Positions 22,301-33,208 of a stretch of 64,000 bases of DNA are shown in pieces. The notes beneath the pieces are model-generated. The model was not told the origin of the DNA and made no database searches. It saw only the letters and a program-made list of their open reading frames with translations. The stretch is from Adineta ricciae. Taxonomy: Eukaryota; Rotifera; Eurotatoria; Adinetida; Adinetidae. The position numbers and the translations under genes were made by a program. Numbering within the stretch: the first letter of the stretch is position 1; every line of letters starts with the position of its first letter. Location of the stretch: assembly GCA_905250025.1 (NCBI GenBank), contig CAJNOJ010000349.1, positions 1-64,000 of the forward strand. Reading direction: 5' to 3'.

Positions 22301-24229
22301 TGTATTCGATATTTTGATGATTTAAATCAACGAACATTTTGTCGATGTCAACCCGGATGGACTGGACAATTTTGTACAATTGAACATCATTGTAGTTGTT
22401 CATCTGATTCGTTATGTCACGATATTTCAGCAAACAATCGTTCGATTTGTGTTTGTCCAGTACATAAATGGGGACCGAGATGTCTAATGGCTGATGAAAT
22501 ATGTCAACTAAATAATCCTTGTAAGAACAATGCTAAATGTATTCCTTTTGATCAACATATTTCACCTGGTAAAACATTCATATGTATTTGTGAAGATGGA
22601 TTTTATGGAGAACATTGTGAATTATCATCTACTAAAATTATTCTATCATTTTCAAGTAATATTGAGTTATCTACAACAATGTTTATTCATTTCATTGAAG
22701 TAAAAACAAAACAAGCACCAGAACGAGGAATGATCCTGAAACGAATTCCAGTTAATGGAGGCCCAATAACAATGTATTGGTCTCGAATATTTCATATAAT
22801 TATTATTGAATTACTCACAAATCGTTATCATTTGATTTATGTAAATAAAGAAGCTAATAAATCTCAGGTGATTCAAAAGGTAATTAAGTCATCTGATTAT
22901 TGTCCACACGTTCGAGAAGTATTCGATGACACTTTTGCTAATCTTCATCTAATTCGACGTATCAAGTATTTTCATGTGCCATGTCAAAATAATTCTCTGA
23001 AACTTTCATGCTTTCGTGATGATGATTATTTCTGTTTGTGTGTTCAATTCAACAATCAGCGTCAAGCGAATTGTTTCGAATTCAATTATACATTAAAACG
23101 AGATTGTTCTGGTCGAAGTACATGCGAAAATGGAGGTCAATGTTTACAAGATAGTTCAAGTTGTCCACAAGCATCAACATGTATTTGTCCAACGTGTTTC
23201 TATGGATCACAATGCCAATTTACTTCAAATGGACATAGTCTTTCACTCGATGCCATTCTAGGTTATCAGATTCAACCGAATGTCTCCTTGGCACATCAGC
23301 TAGCTATTGTTCAAGTAGGTTTAGTTCTTACTATTATCATAAGTTTGATAGGATTTACCAATGGTATATTTTCAATAATCACATTCACACAGAAGCATGC
23401 AAATAAAAATGGTTGTAGTATTTATCTTCTGGGTACATCGATTACTACAATTCTAATAACAAGTATCTTTCTACTTAAATTTGCTATTCTTTTCTTCGCA
23501 CAATGGACATTTATGACAAATCGAATATTTCTACGAATTCAATGTTTAACTATCGATTACTTTATGAGAATAGGTCTGAATATGGATCAATGGTTAAATG
23601 CTTGTATAGCTTTCGAACGAGCTGTTATGATGCGAAAAGGAATTCGATTTGATAAAAAACAGAGTATAAAAACTGCCAAATCGAGAATTATCATCGTTTT
23701 TATAGTAGTAGTTCTTACAAATATTGTTGATCCTATTCAACGACGACTTGTTGAAGATAATACTAATGATGAAAAACGTTTCTGGTGTGTTCTTACTTAT
23801 TCCTCAACTGTTCAAATTTTCAATATGATAGCAAATGTATTTCATTTTTGTTTGCCTTTCATAATCAATTTGGTATCTACATCCATCATTATTATTGATA
23901 GTACACGTTTAAAATCATCTGTACAAGCTGGTCAAGGACGTAAACAACGTTTAATTAAACAATTACAAGAACATCGACATCTATTTATTTCATCCTTTCT
24001 TTTATTTATTCTAGCAATACCACGTTTAGTTATCATATTTTCTAGAGGGTGTATGAAGACAATCAATGATTCCTGGTGGTTTCTAATGGGATACTTTGTT
24101 TCATTCTTTCCACCGATGCTTAATTTTATTATATTTGTTGTACCGTCTAAAGTGTATACTCAACAGTTTCGCACTACTATGTTGAACTATCAACGAACTA
24201 TAGGACGACGTTTACGTTTAACACAATAA
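19400..24229 (+). CDS. Giant LDLa/EGF receptor with C-terminal seven-transmembrane domain (1,609 aa)
   Basis: This is a single uninterrupted exon. ATG at 19400 begins the signal peptide MKVFLLCIFMHGYVTSYQ. The extracellular part has LDL-receptor class A modules near residues 190-222 (WNNICDGFIQCIDGIDEEYC), 229-265 and 606-633 (CNGYWDCNDGADEIDC). A beta-rich region lies at about 830-950. EGF modules follow near 957-1075 (CRCQPGWTGQFC, CICEDGFYGEHC) and 1234-1273. Seven hydrophobic helices run from about 1304 to 1590, with a short basic tail. A paralogue of the same layout lies at 48908-53647. LDLa and EGF modules bind proteins or lipoproteins, and the 7TM end suggests G-protein signalling at the plasma membrane. 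Ligand and coupling are unknown. A possible poly(A) signal, AATAAA, overlaps the stop codon. Confidence 0.85.
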   Translation: MKVFLLCIFMHGYVTSYQINLQLTEWTSSTEINTDLQHDCLYISMSKGLELPSTLLNIRDTPRNFRQKTSLCVSEWPFSWTMEENTRDQQFTFSHLSKLNVTGQQLYHWSASIDTIESYQFYLNQLSSSANISLANRIFYNCTTPWFGSQCQYSFPSELKGEFSSLHEFIHTIYAAVEYKPTELSYYQHIQCDLGSELLSLDWNNICDGFIQCIDGIDEEYCWRIEVTECKDDEYRCRNGQCIPVIFFDDHPLAAECLDQSDRRAENDKYLSTHQSYTFRRPTFINEETMVFNDLSYRRLYSFLPNRRYYHIRRMITHETSTTSDICSSALYCHLNFFGFDQIGCRLRCPIPLENKCPWPKIINEYCLLSDMFYAPFAPIVFGHIYLAYSKQYLVQQITWSNTPEYICYNESFCNGFDSNQNAIRFNKTLCRRVQDVLPNVIKNGDSIEMISEYIRQISIHLAKCNTILHENVTFCDTRIMYQCLNSSKCIAKIRIFDRYRDCDYGDDEDIENSTLIDQICFTEKSSTHFICPTTKKCISKKLIRNSICDCGYSDAAHFMCPDEDIGAKPIQEVILFPTICNGFNDLTPITINSKNYTDETECDQWVCNNTYTRCNGYWDCNDGADEIDCYPLLSYLNCSAHSFLCISPRSRDFVCLSMDQGNDGKIDCLGATDEPRLCRYDTQIYDYGFFCNNRTNLSPACIRRANLCEQPIREQCTNYEMRKFCQIDFVHDLFTSNLCDRDDTSFLSKTEKRMCYLFRFSPKPEIIHFSLDRFEANHEDKGKNQTIISPPSHKINDSVVLKCHHGIPLRVTLDVKKDLSHMTCLCLPNYYGNRRQYQNQRISLTLKFRTFSDSWNTQFALIISLIDDSNKRIIHDYEQLTYFPIQHCLTTFDIYLLYSTRPKNESKQYFIHIDIYERLSLNYRGSVLIDIPFLFLPVQRIASLLNIPYKNYDIENCFMSECQHGVCIRYFDDLNQRTFCRCQPGWTGQFCTIEHHCSCSSDSLCHDISANNRSICVCPVHKWGPRCLMADEICQLNNPCKNNAKCIPFDQHISPGKTFICICEDGFYGEHCELSSTKIILSFSSNIELSTTMFIHFIEVKTKQAPERGMILKRIPVNGGPITMYWSRIFHIIIIELLTNRYHLIYVNKEANKSQVIQKVIKSSDYCPHVREVFDDTFANLHLIRRIKYFHVPCQNNSLKLSCFRDDDYFCLCVQFNNQRQANCFEFNYTLKRDCSGRSTCENGGQCLQDSSSCPQASTCICPTCFYGSQCQFTSNGHSLSLDAILGYQIQPNVSLAHQLAIVQVGLVLTIIISLIGFTNGIFSIITFTQKHANKNGCSIYLLGTSITTILITSIFLLKFAILFFAQWTFMTNRIFLRIQCLTIDYFMRIGLNMDQWLNACIAFERAVMMRKGIRFDKKQSIKTAKSRIIIVFIVVVLTNIVDPIQRRLVEDNTNDEKRFWCVLTYSSTVQIFNMIANVFHFCLPFIINLVSTSIIIIDSTRLKSSVQAGQGRKQRLIKQLQEHRHLFISSFLLFILAIPRLVIIFSRGCMKTINDSWWFLMGYFVSFFPPMLNFIIFVVPSKVYTQQFRTTMLNYQRTIGRRLRLTQ

Positions 24230-24268
24230 AGATAAAGCCTATTTGTTTCGTTTCTTTTCTTTTCAGAT
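24230..24268 (+). promoter_or_regulatory. Very short intergenic with pyrimidine-rich splice acceptor; candidate operon junction
   Basis: Only 39 bp separate the receptor stop from the next ATG. They consist of AATAAA-type sequence, then TTTCGTTTCTTTTCTTTTCAG ending at 24266, two bases before the ATG. No donor fits nearby upstream. Bdelloids are known to use spliced-leader trans-splicing, so this is a likely trans-splice acceptor of a polycistronic unit. Confidence 0.55.
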
Positions 24269-25292
24269 ATGCGTTTATTTTGGATTTTACTTTTATTCTT
24301 TTATATATTTTCAAATGTTCATGCTTTAATGTGTATCAATTTCGATAAAGAGGAGTATGTATCTATGATTGATTTCGATCGATATGAATTCGAACAGCTT
24401 GTTGGTCAATTCGATATGGTTGGAAATCAATCTGAATGTCGTATAAAAATCATAGCGGGTCATGCTGATCAAACAATAATATTACAGTTTAGTAAAATAC
24501 TTCAATCAGAACGAATGTCTCCTGGAATAGTTTATTTCAACACAGAAATCATCTACAAGAATAAAGATAGCATAGAGTATGTGCACGAACTGTCAACTGT
24601 ATGTTCAGGAGTTGATGGTTGTGATAAAAGATTCATATTCGAGCATGTTGATTGGTTACTTCAAACACAATATGAAGAATTCTTTAAAATCACAGTTCGA
24701 CTACTGCAGGGTGGTGACGACGACTTACGTAAGTATATTCTTATTTGAGATGAAGAATGATTTATAATTGATATTCTTAGAAAAATGTATCCAGTGTGCT
24801 AGTGGTTTTTGTGCTGCTTATTGGTCATCATCCAACGAAAGCTACACTGCTCGTGCCTGTAACAGAGAACCAAAGGCAATGATGCATCTTATGAATGATT
24901 TTAACATGAGAAACTACGAAAAAACTCGCTCTGTGTACTTCTTTTGCGGTTACAATTATTGTCACGTTGATAGCTCAACAAGAAAACTTCGAATAGCCAT
25001 CAAGGACCATTACGATCTTTCTCCACTATGGAAGGTATTAAGTGCTCAAACTGAATCAACCACAACTTCGGCAGTTAACTTCACCTTGCCAAAATATTCG
25101 ACTAAATTGACGACAACGATCATTACTACTTCAGCAAAACCAACAGCATCAGATTATGTCATTCGTACAGAAACTGTCTCTTCATCTAGTAGCAATGAGT
25201 CTAACAATGGTATTACATGGCAATCTGAAAACACAATCATTATGACAAGCTTCAATGCAATGATAATTCTATACTCAAAATTTGTACTGTGA
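24269..25292 (+). CDS. Secreted or GPI-anchored protein of unknown family (2 exons, 323 aa)
   Basis: Exons 24269-24728 and 24781-25292 join through a 52-nt GT-AG intron in phase 1 (972 nt). A signal peptide (MRLFWILLLFFYIFSNVHA) is followed by a compact region with conserved-looking cysteine pairs (CSGVDGCDK, CIQCASGFC, FFCGYNYC). Then comes a Ser/Thr-rich stalk (about residues 245-300) and a final hydrophobic stretch ending at the stop, which looks like a GPI-attachment signal. I do not recognise the family. It sits 39 bp behind the receptor gene on the same strand and may be co-transcribed with it, which would make it a candidate co-receptor or surface partner; that is inference. Confidence 0.72.
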
Positions 25293-25450
25293 AAGTGAGA
25301 GCGACACTTTAATGTTTGTTATATATAGGGCATGTTCATAGAAAAATAAAGATTTTTATTGGCGCAGAATAAAAAATTCTGATAGAATTCACTTCAAGAT
25401 GGTTTTTCTCTTTCTGAGATATTGTCTAATATTTCACACAGAGAAAAACG

Positions 25451-26280
25451 ATGCAACAAGATCGAGCAACACAAACTGATAGACAACGTCGATCCCGGGA
25501 ATTCTTCGGTTTGACAGTGAAAGATATTCTAATATTGATTACCTCACTAATTCTTCCTCTTTTTCTTGGTATTTTCATTATTATAACTACAACAAATTAT
25601 CAAAAAGAAGCTATTCGACAAAGCAAAAGAGATTCCTCACTCCGAGAACAAGAATGGCAAATCGAAAGTAGTCGAAATGAACGACAATGGAACATTGCTA
25701 ACAAAAAAATCAATTCCAACAATATATCGCACATGAAAAATACCGTGACGAAATACTGATANACCTCACTAATTCTTCCTCTTTTTCTTGGTATTTTCAT
25801 TATTATAACTACAACAAATTATCAAAAAGAAGCTATTCGACAAAGCAAAAGAGATTCCTCACTCCGAGAACAAGAATGGCAAATCGAAAGTAGTCGAAAT
25901 GAACGACAATGGAACATTGCTAACAAAAAAATCAATTCCAACAATATATCGCACATGAAAAATACCGTGACGAAATACTGATATCATACATCAAAGAAAT
26001 AGGTGATCTCTTAAAAGAAAACAACGGTTCACTCACATCAAATCCAATCGTAGGTAGTACTGCTCGGTCAAAAACTTTGAGTACTATTCGACAACAAATC
26101 TAGTCAATTAACAATTACAAAGCAAACCCAAGCACTAGATATTTCATCAATAGAACTGTTCAAAATCAGCAAGAGTACCTTTGAAACTTTACCTACAACT
26201 GGTAGATTATCTTTGATAGGAATGTATCTATATAATTGTACGCTTAACAATACTGTTAGGGCGATGTGATGTCGCCCTGC
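25451..26280 (+). pseudogene. Decayed gene for a bdelloid membrane-anchored family protein
   Basis: The first frame (to 25759) has a Glu/Arg-rich start, a strong transmembrane helix (ILILITSLILPLFLGIFII) and a charged Gln/Arg-rich helix. The frame then breaks, probably in the A run near 25712. Family-like sequence continues in the next frame (YIKEIGDLLKENNGSLTSNP) after the contig join, meets a stop near 26101, and continues in a third frame (LDISSIELFKISKSTFETL) until about 26280. I recall this head being common in bdelloid pentapeptide-repeat-like proteins, but that assignment is tentative. At least two frame breaks make it a pseudogene. The piece 25763-25983 is a duplicate caused by the contig join. 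Confidence 0.6.
25763..25983. other. Exact 221-bp contig-overlap duplicate of 25541-25761
   Basis: It appears identical to the 221 bases before the N at 25762. An unmerged overlap, not a biological repeat. Confidence 0.9.
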
Positions 26281-26422
26281 TCTCTCTTCATCAGATTCTT
26301 TCTCGCCTTGGTTCTCGTTCGTATATATGTACACCGTTTTCTGTATTAAACACAAGAGTTAGAGAATAAACTCGGACGAAGATCGTCCACACTACCATCT
26401 CCCGTCTTTCTCTCTAGCAACA
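26254..26422 (+). repeat. Possible solo LTR (169 bp)
   Basis: It begins TGTTAGGGCGATG and ends AGCAACA, giving TG...CA ends with TGTT/AACA inversion. It has a GGGCGA/TCGCCC hairpin at the start and an AATAAA-type signal near 26368. The flanks (AATAC and TTCAA) do not match, so a target duplication is not supported. Confidence 0.35.
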
Positions 26423-26994
26423 TTCAATGATTGTAAGTGTTTTAACGATGAAAGTTGAATCCAAAACGTAAATAAATGTCATTAAAAGAGAAGATGCCAC
26501 GTAACGATAAGGATCGAAGTTGAATTAAAGAACTTAATGGAAAATTTGAGAGAAAATTTTCAATTTGTTTCTTTTCTTTTAATTTCAAAGATCGAATATG
26601 AAAAATATTGATTGAGGAATAAAGATTTTTCTTGAAACATTCATACTTGGCTTGTTCGTTTAAATTTAAATGCAGTTCAATTTGATTAAGAACTTCATTG
26701 ATGTGTTGATTTATAAACCATGAAATGAATACCAGACATCATTAATATGAAGATAATCAAATATTTCTCGTCATAATTAAACTGAAAATGATTCAATTGT
26801 ATTTGGATATTTATCGGACATTCTGATATCGACTTTTCTCTTTCTGCGTATAATAACAAATGAAAATGAATTTTCTTCTATATATATATATATATATATA
26901 TATTTAGACAAGCACGCGGGATTCGATACAAGCTGTAGTAGAGAAGAGCAAAAAAGAAACGAATACAATGTAAGGTCAAATAAAGTTAAAGTAT
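26423..26994. other. AT-rich intergenic with a TA microsatellite
   Basis: No gene was found. A (TA)n tract lies at about 26880-26903. The NHL gene ends at 26995 on the minus strand. Confidence 0.5.
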
Positions 26995-28724
26995 TTAAAC
27001 GAGAAGTTTAAAACGTTGAACCCGATTATTATTTTGATCGCTAACATAAAGATATGTTTCATCAGAATTTAATGTGAGTCCAGTGGTTGCATTGAACATT
27101 GTCGAATCTTGCCCGGCTATTCCTGTACCTGCAATAGTGACTCCTTCTGTATCATTAAGTTTCCATCGTTGAACACGATGATTATTTGTGTCTGCAATGT
27201 AAATATAACCAGTTTTGGATGACACCCAAACAGCGATCGGACTATCTAACTGATGTGGACCTAAACCAGCTCCATTTCCTCCTGCCACTGTAATTCCAAT
27301 GGAACTATTCATATGAAATTGTTGGATACGATGATTACGAGTATCACAGACAAATATTGATGAAGTATTTTGATCAAAAAAGATACCACGTGGAGCATCC
27401 AAATGTATCGTCGAATTACCATTTNTATAACCAGTTTTGGATGACACCCAAACAGCGATCGGACTATCTAACTGATGTGGACCTAAACCAGCTCCATTTC
27501 CTCCTGCCACTGTAATTCCAATGGAACTATTCATATGAAATTGTTGGATACGATGATTACGAGTATCACAGACAAATATTGATGAAGTATTTTGATCAAA
27601 AAAGATACCACGTGGAGCATCCAAATGTATCGTCGAATTACCATTTACATTATAAACACCAGCAGCAACAGTATTATTATTTCGTAAGATAACATGACGA
27701 TTATAAACTGCTGTATATAAATTACCGTACTGGTCCAAAGTAACACCATCCATTTTACCTTCATTAGCAACAACGACACTTTGGCTTGCATTACGTAACC
27801 AAAGTGCTACACGTTCATTATTGTAGTCACCAACATAAATATTTTCATCATTATCAACAAAAATACTCCAAATTCTAGACATTCGAACGAGATTTGAACC
27901 ACAACCAGTCCCTCCAGCCACTGTAGTACCTGCACGAGAACCAAAGTCGAATCGTTGTACGCGACAATTGTTCGAGTCACCAACAAAAAGGGTATTATTT
28001 AATGGCAAAATATAGATGCCTCGTGGTTGACCAAGTCCTTGAGCATCAACGCCATTTGTTGCATTATCATAGCCAGCAATTGTTGTACCAATTAGTAAAT
28101 CATATGCTATAAAACAAGAGAAAACTTATCATTTCGATTCTTTTTCTAGACATATCAATCACGCTTACGACCACATTGTTTGAACGGTAAACAAATCAAA
28201 TTAAGATCAGTTCGACACATACTTGTATTTTGTGAACATTTTGCACCGAGGATAGGTAATTGTGGCTTACACATAGAAATTAATGCATTCCAATAACTAT
28301 GTGGTATACACTGATAGGTTGAATCGTTGCCACATATAAGATAACGAGTCGGCTGATGATTAGAAGAACAAGATTGGCCATATTGTGCGAAAAGTTCAGA
28401 TGACAATTTAACAATGCCAACAATGGATTGAGGTGACGAAGAAACATCAATTGATCCTACTGTATCGATATCACCCTCGAATAATCGACATTCCTTTGAC
28501 ATGAATACTTCGTAGTCAAATATACTACACATTATATTTTGATTACAGGCAAGAGCACATAGCTTTGATGTACTCGTTAAATTTATCGAAAGAATTTGAG
28601 CTGAGAAATTGGCAGGAATGTATTTTTTGTTTGAATTTGTGAGAACGAACTGACTATGAAAGATTCCTTGTGAATCAATCTCATTCATCATATTAATAAC
28701 GACAAATAATTGCCAAATAAACAT
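26995..28724 (-). CDS. Secreted NHL-repeat beta-propeller protein (2 exons, about 481 aa)
   Basis: Exon 1 (28169-28724) encodes a signal peptide (MFIWQLFVVINMM region), a Cys-rich apple/PAN-like segment (about residues 45-115, LCALACNQNIMCSIFDYE) and further Cys pairs. A 62-nt intron (28107-28168) leads to exon 2 (26995-28106), made of NHL blades such as GIYILPLNNTLFVGDSNNCR, IFVCDTRNHRIQQF and IYIADTNNHRVQRW. The stretch 27426-27646 exactly repeats 27204-27424 across the N at 27425. With the N it is 222 nt, so the frame stays open and would add a false propeller segment; without it the CDS is 1,446 nt. NHL propellers bind proteins, and this one is likely extracellular. Fusion of a PAN-like head to NHL repeats recurs in bdelloid genomes as far as I recall. 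Confidence 0.8.
27426..27646. other. Exact 221-bp contig-overlap duplicate of 27204-27424
   Basis: The same length as the overlap at the N at 25762. It lies in the NHL coding exon and keeps the frame open by chance. Confidence 0.9.
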
Positions 28725-28834
28725 TCTGAAACAGCTAACTTGTTTAATGAAATTATGAATTGTATATTCAAAGAAATGCTTTGTCAGCTAAATTTATAAT
28801 TGTTTCTTGTGATACAANTTGTGATACAACAAAG

Positions 28835-28865
<31 letters not shown>

Positions 28866-29841
28866 CAAATACTCGTTTATTTAATGGTGCAGAAACTGAA
28901 TTAGTAATTCATGGAATAAGAGGAAACACAATAATATTGTTATTCGAATGAATCAAAGAGTAAATAAAATGTACTTACAAATCATTTCTATACTACAAAA
29001 AAATGATATCTATGGATATAGAGTTGTTGTATTTAAAAACGAACTATGGTGCTTGCATAGTTTTTTCGTTTCGATAATCATACAGAAAAACTTCCCTGTT
29101 TTTTGATTGAGAAAGTAGATGACATTTTCTACGGCAATCTTTCTTACTAAAAATACCTCGCCAAATAAATTTTTCTCTAACTTTCGGACGTCAATGGTTT
29201 CTAATTGTGTTTTATTGTATTTTGAGTACATATATTAAGAATGAAGACAGTTGCTCCAATATCAGTATAACGTTTAACAACATATGACGCAGCTTCTTTT
29301 TCTTTTTTCCCTCGACTGAAAGGAGGGTCATGCAGGGTGTGGGTGAGGGTGAGGGTCGAGGGTAAAAGGTCAAAGANNNNNNNNNNNNNNNNNNNNNNNN
29401 NNNNNNNNNNNGGGCAGTAGTTAAATTGTGTGTGAAGTGTCGGAGAGGAAGGCGAGTGCCATCTGAGGACGTGTATATGCTATAAACAATATCGAGCAGT
29501 CGGGAGTGGCGGACCGAAGGGACGCCGATGACCGACTGCGAGATCAGTGCTTTGATACATCTTTTGAAAGGGTCTTATGACAAGAGTGGAATCAAAAGTG
29601 AATCAGTCGAGGGCTTAGCGAGTCGGCCTCGGCGAGCGTTACTTGTATTGTAACGATTGAGTAATAAAAATGTATACTCAATGACGCAGAGAGACTATCT
29701 AGATTGTTTCACTTTTTCTTTTATTTAAATGTTTTGATCCTATTACAAATGAATAAGATCGATTTTCTACAGATAAGCTAGAACGAGATTAGAATAAACA
29801 ATCGATTTGATCCTTTTTTTTCCTTTATTTCTTTGCATAGA
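28725..29841. other. Intergenic with contig join, TA microsatellite, G-rich tract and gap
   Basis: It holds an N at 28818 flanked by an 11-bp repeat, and (TA)n at about 28839-28865. A GGGTGTGGGTGAGGG tract lies at 29335-29365 just before the gap 29377-29411. A GC-richer segment at 29412-29650 could be an unidentified repeat. No gene was recognised. The pyrimidine-rich tract ending CATAG at 29840, one base before the decarboxylase ATG, looks like a splice acceptor. Confidence 0.5.
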
Positions 29842-31553
29842 ATGAATTCGACAATGTTGGATTGTTTGATAAAACAAGTTGTGAGTAAACTACATGAACC
29901 TGTAGTCGACAGTGAATCGCTTAATCAATGGAAAACAGAATTGTTTACTTTAATTAACTCAATTAGTGAGTTCAAATTATCATTTCGTTCAAAAGATACT
30001 GAAAAAAGCTTGTCTTTGGATCCTGATGATTGGCGGGCAGCTCGATACTTGACACATAAGATGCTTGATTCGTCATTAGACTACATTCAATATATACGTA
30101 ATCGTCCTATTCGACAATGGGCTTCAAGTGATATTCGAACTCTACTTGAAGATGAACCATTTCCTGAGCAAGGACAAACATTGGCATCTGTTTGTGATGA
30201 TATATTAGAATATGTAATACCTTATGCTAGAGGTAATGCACATCCTCGATTTTGGGCTTGGGTAGTCGGGGAAGGTACATTGAGTGGTATCATAGGTGAA
30301 ACGATTGCAGCATCATTAAATATGAATGTTTGTGATACTGATCATAGTGGTGCGTTTATTGAGAAAGCTGTTATTAAATGGATGTGCCAATTATTTAACT
30401 TTCCAAAAGAGACTACCAGAGGTCTACTAGTTACTGGAACATCGATGGCAACAATTATCAGTATGGCTGTAGCTCGCCAGCGAATTTTACCTAATGTTAG
30501 GCAAGATGGAATGATGAGTGGATATCAACTGATTGTTTATGCATCTACTGAAACACATACATGTGTTGTCAAAGCCTTAGAATTGCTTGGTTTGGGTTCA
30601 AAAGCATTACATCTTATATCAGTTGATGAATCTTTTCGTATAAATACCTTAGAATTAAGAACAGCTATTCAAAATGATCGAAGCAATGGTTTAATCCCAT
30701 TTTGTATTGTTGGAAATGCAGGTATGGAATTTCTGTAGAACTTTTCTTATAAATGATCTTAGTAAAATCAAGTCATGATTTTTGTTTAAATTAAGGAACG
30801 GTCAATGTGGGTGCTTTCGATAATCTTTCTGAACTATCATCAATTGCGCGTGCTGAAAATCTTTGGTTTCATATTGATGGAGCTTTAGGCAGTTTTGTTG
30901 TACTTGATCATGAACGTCGTCATCTTGTTAATGGTATCGATCAAGCTGATTCACTTGCATTTGATTTTCATAAATGGTTTCATTGTCCTCACGATGTTGG
31001 TTGCATACTCATTCGTAATGGTGATCTATTGAGATCAACATTTACTTTACATCAATCATATTTGAATCGAACTATACGAGCCTTTCCTGATGATGATATC
31101 TGGTTTTGTGATTTAGGTCCTGAACTTTCACGTTCATTTCGTGCTTTAAAAGTTTGGTGTACACTCAAAGAACATGGTACCGTAAGATTAGGTCAAAAAA
31201 TTGCTGAAAACTGTGAGCAAATTCAGTATTTGGTATCATTACTTGATAAACATTCACGTATAATCTATATCTTTCGTCCTATCTTACTCAATATTGTTAA
31301 TTTTCGATTTGAACCTGAAGAATTTGGTAAAAATGATCAAGCAAGGATTGATATGTTCAATAAGGAACTTGTTCTCGATATTCAACTGTCAGGAATTGCA
31401 TTTCTATCAACAACACGTATTCATGATCGTCTTTATATACGTATGTGTATTGTTAGTCATCGAACTACTGTCAAAGATTTGGATTTATTTATGGAAACTC
31501 TTTTCAACTTCTATCAAGAAAAAATAAAAAACTTATCATTCAACAGAAAATAA
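29842..31553 (+). CDS. PLP-dependent group II decarboxylase (aromatic-L-amino-acid decarboxylase-like, 545 aa)
   Basis: Exons 29842-30721 and 30796-31553 join in frame through a 74-nt GT-AG intron (1,638 nt). The fold-type I PLP enzyme signature is complete. HPRFWAWVVGEG lies in the N-terminal region and GLLVTGTSMATI in the cofactor phosphate-binding region. An ETHTCVVKAL stretch carries the stacking His. FHIDGALGSF supplies the Asp that pairs with the pyridine nitrogen, and FDFHKWFHCP supplies the Schiff-base Lys353. It would decarboxylate an amino acid in the cytosol; the substrate cannot be read from sequence. Similarity to bacterial-type decarboxylases is possible, so horizontal origin is worth testing, but the intron shows it is domesticated. 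ATG 29842 follows an acceptor-like CATAG, and AATAAA overlaps the stop. Confidence 0.88.
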
Positions 31554-32152
31554 AATTGTAATACGACAGTTTTCCATTGATACAGAATAATGTCGTAGAC
31601 TTTTTATTTTATTTTTAGTAATATAAATTCAAATTAATTATTGTACGTTGATAATCAACCCAGTATAGCAATAAAAAGAAAACTTATTTGAATGATATGT
31701 TAAAAGATAAAGTTCTATAGACCGATTAGGCGATTTTTTTAATAGTTTTGTGGAGTTCGTTGTTTTTTTGTCTGATTATTGAAAATTTGCAGTTTGAATC
31801 CAGTTGGATAGAACATGAACTCTTCTATCCGTATCATCTAATTTACACATTTTTTTGTCTCGCTCTAGTTTGAAAGATTGATTTAAAAACATGCTATCTT
31901 CATCGTCACGAACATCTGCTATTGTTAGAAAAGTTCATCTCGTATGGAAGACGACACATGATACATAGGCTGTGGGCAGAATTTTCACGAAATATAAATC
32001 GTCAAATCAATAATGGCTGTCAAATATTTAACTATTTATGAGTAGTGTTTATCAATCTTTCGAATATTGTATCGATGAGAAATGACTCCACCTGTTCGTA
32101 GTCACTAAAGGTATTTGTAGTGAAAATTATGTGATAATAAATCAAAGGGAAA
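31554..32152. other. AT-rich intergenic, nothing recognised
   Basis: About 600 bp with no open frame of note on either strand. Confidence 0.4.
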
Positions 32153-33208
32153 ATGTTAACAATCGCATTTTTATTATCACTGTATGTTTGTGGACTAAAT
32201 GGATTAATTCCTTATGATGGAATAATTCATCGTTCAACTGATGGAAGTTCTTATGCATTCTTATCTTCACCTAACATAGGTAATCATCCATCATTTATTG
32301 AACAGATAAGTCCAAGTAGTACGTTAGCTGTAGCTTGGTTTTCAGGTGGTGAACAACAACCCAATTGTTCAATAGCAGTATCACTTTTGAAATTAAATTC
32401 ACAACAATTTACACCAGGTGTCATTGTTAGTGAACGTATGAATTGTTCAAATCAAAATCCAGTTCCTTATTGGGATAATCAAACACAACAATTGGTACAT
32501 GTCAAAGAAAGCTATGCTCAAATGTGGCATTTGTACAGTGAAGACCGAGGTACATATATAGACATCTAAATATGTATTCACACACTCACTTTTCATTTAG
32601 GTATAACATGGACAAGTCCTCAGATATTTTATAGTACATTGGGTGGATGGGATCGGAATCGTACAATTGCAACATTCGACAAAGAAGGACTTCTTTTTCC
32701 TTGTTAGAATTCGACATTAAATCATATAGATGATTATTCATTTCTATTTCGAAGATCAACACCAACATCGAAATTCACTCGATTTAATAATATAACAAAA
32801 AATGATAATCTTGTTCAACCTACAATTATTCGTTTGAATAATTCAAAGAAATTACGAGCATTCTTTCGAGATAGAAGAATTCAATAGATTCATTATTCTG
32901 TACATTAAAAAGTGGAGCTATTATTATTATGGCATTTAATAATCTGAACGGTACAGCTCGATCACCGTTAACTGTCGCAATTTCTTATGATAATGGAATA
33001 AAATGGCCATCTTAGAGATATTCAAATTCATGCTGATGATAATTCGACTTTCATTGGAGAATATTCTTATCCATCAATATTACAAACTTCTTGGACTGCA
33101 AGTGATGGCAATGATATTCATTTAGTTTATACATATGATAGACAAACTATTAAATACGTTAGATTTCATGAAAATTGGATTAAACAACATAGTAATATCG
33201 AGTTTTGA
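32153..33208 (+). pseudogene. Sialidase/BNR-repeat-like glycosidase, decayed
   Basis: The start is intact: a signal peptide (MLTIAFLLSLYVCGLNG), then IGNHPSFIEQISPSSTLAVA and AWFSGGEQQ, resembling BNR_2-type sialidase-like proteins. Exon 1 ends at 32549, and a 51-nt GT-AG intron leads to 32601, where an Asp-box-like turn (SEDRGITWTSPQIF) spans the junction. In-frame TAG codons follow at 32705 and 32884. Further on, homologous sequence is scattered over frames (RAFFRDR, VAISYDNGIKWP, IHLVYTYDRQTIKYVRF) until about 33208. Two stops and at least two frame changes make it non-functional. The ancestral product would have been a secreted glycosidase; the substrate is unknown. Confidence 0.7.

Noticed and set aside
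29412..29650. GC-richer segment considered as an RNA gene
   Set aside because: No tRNA, 5S or snRNA signature could be recognised; more likely an unidentified repeat.
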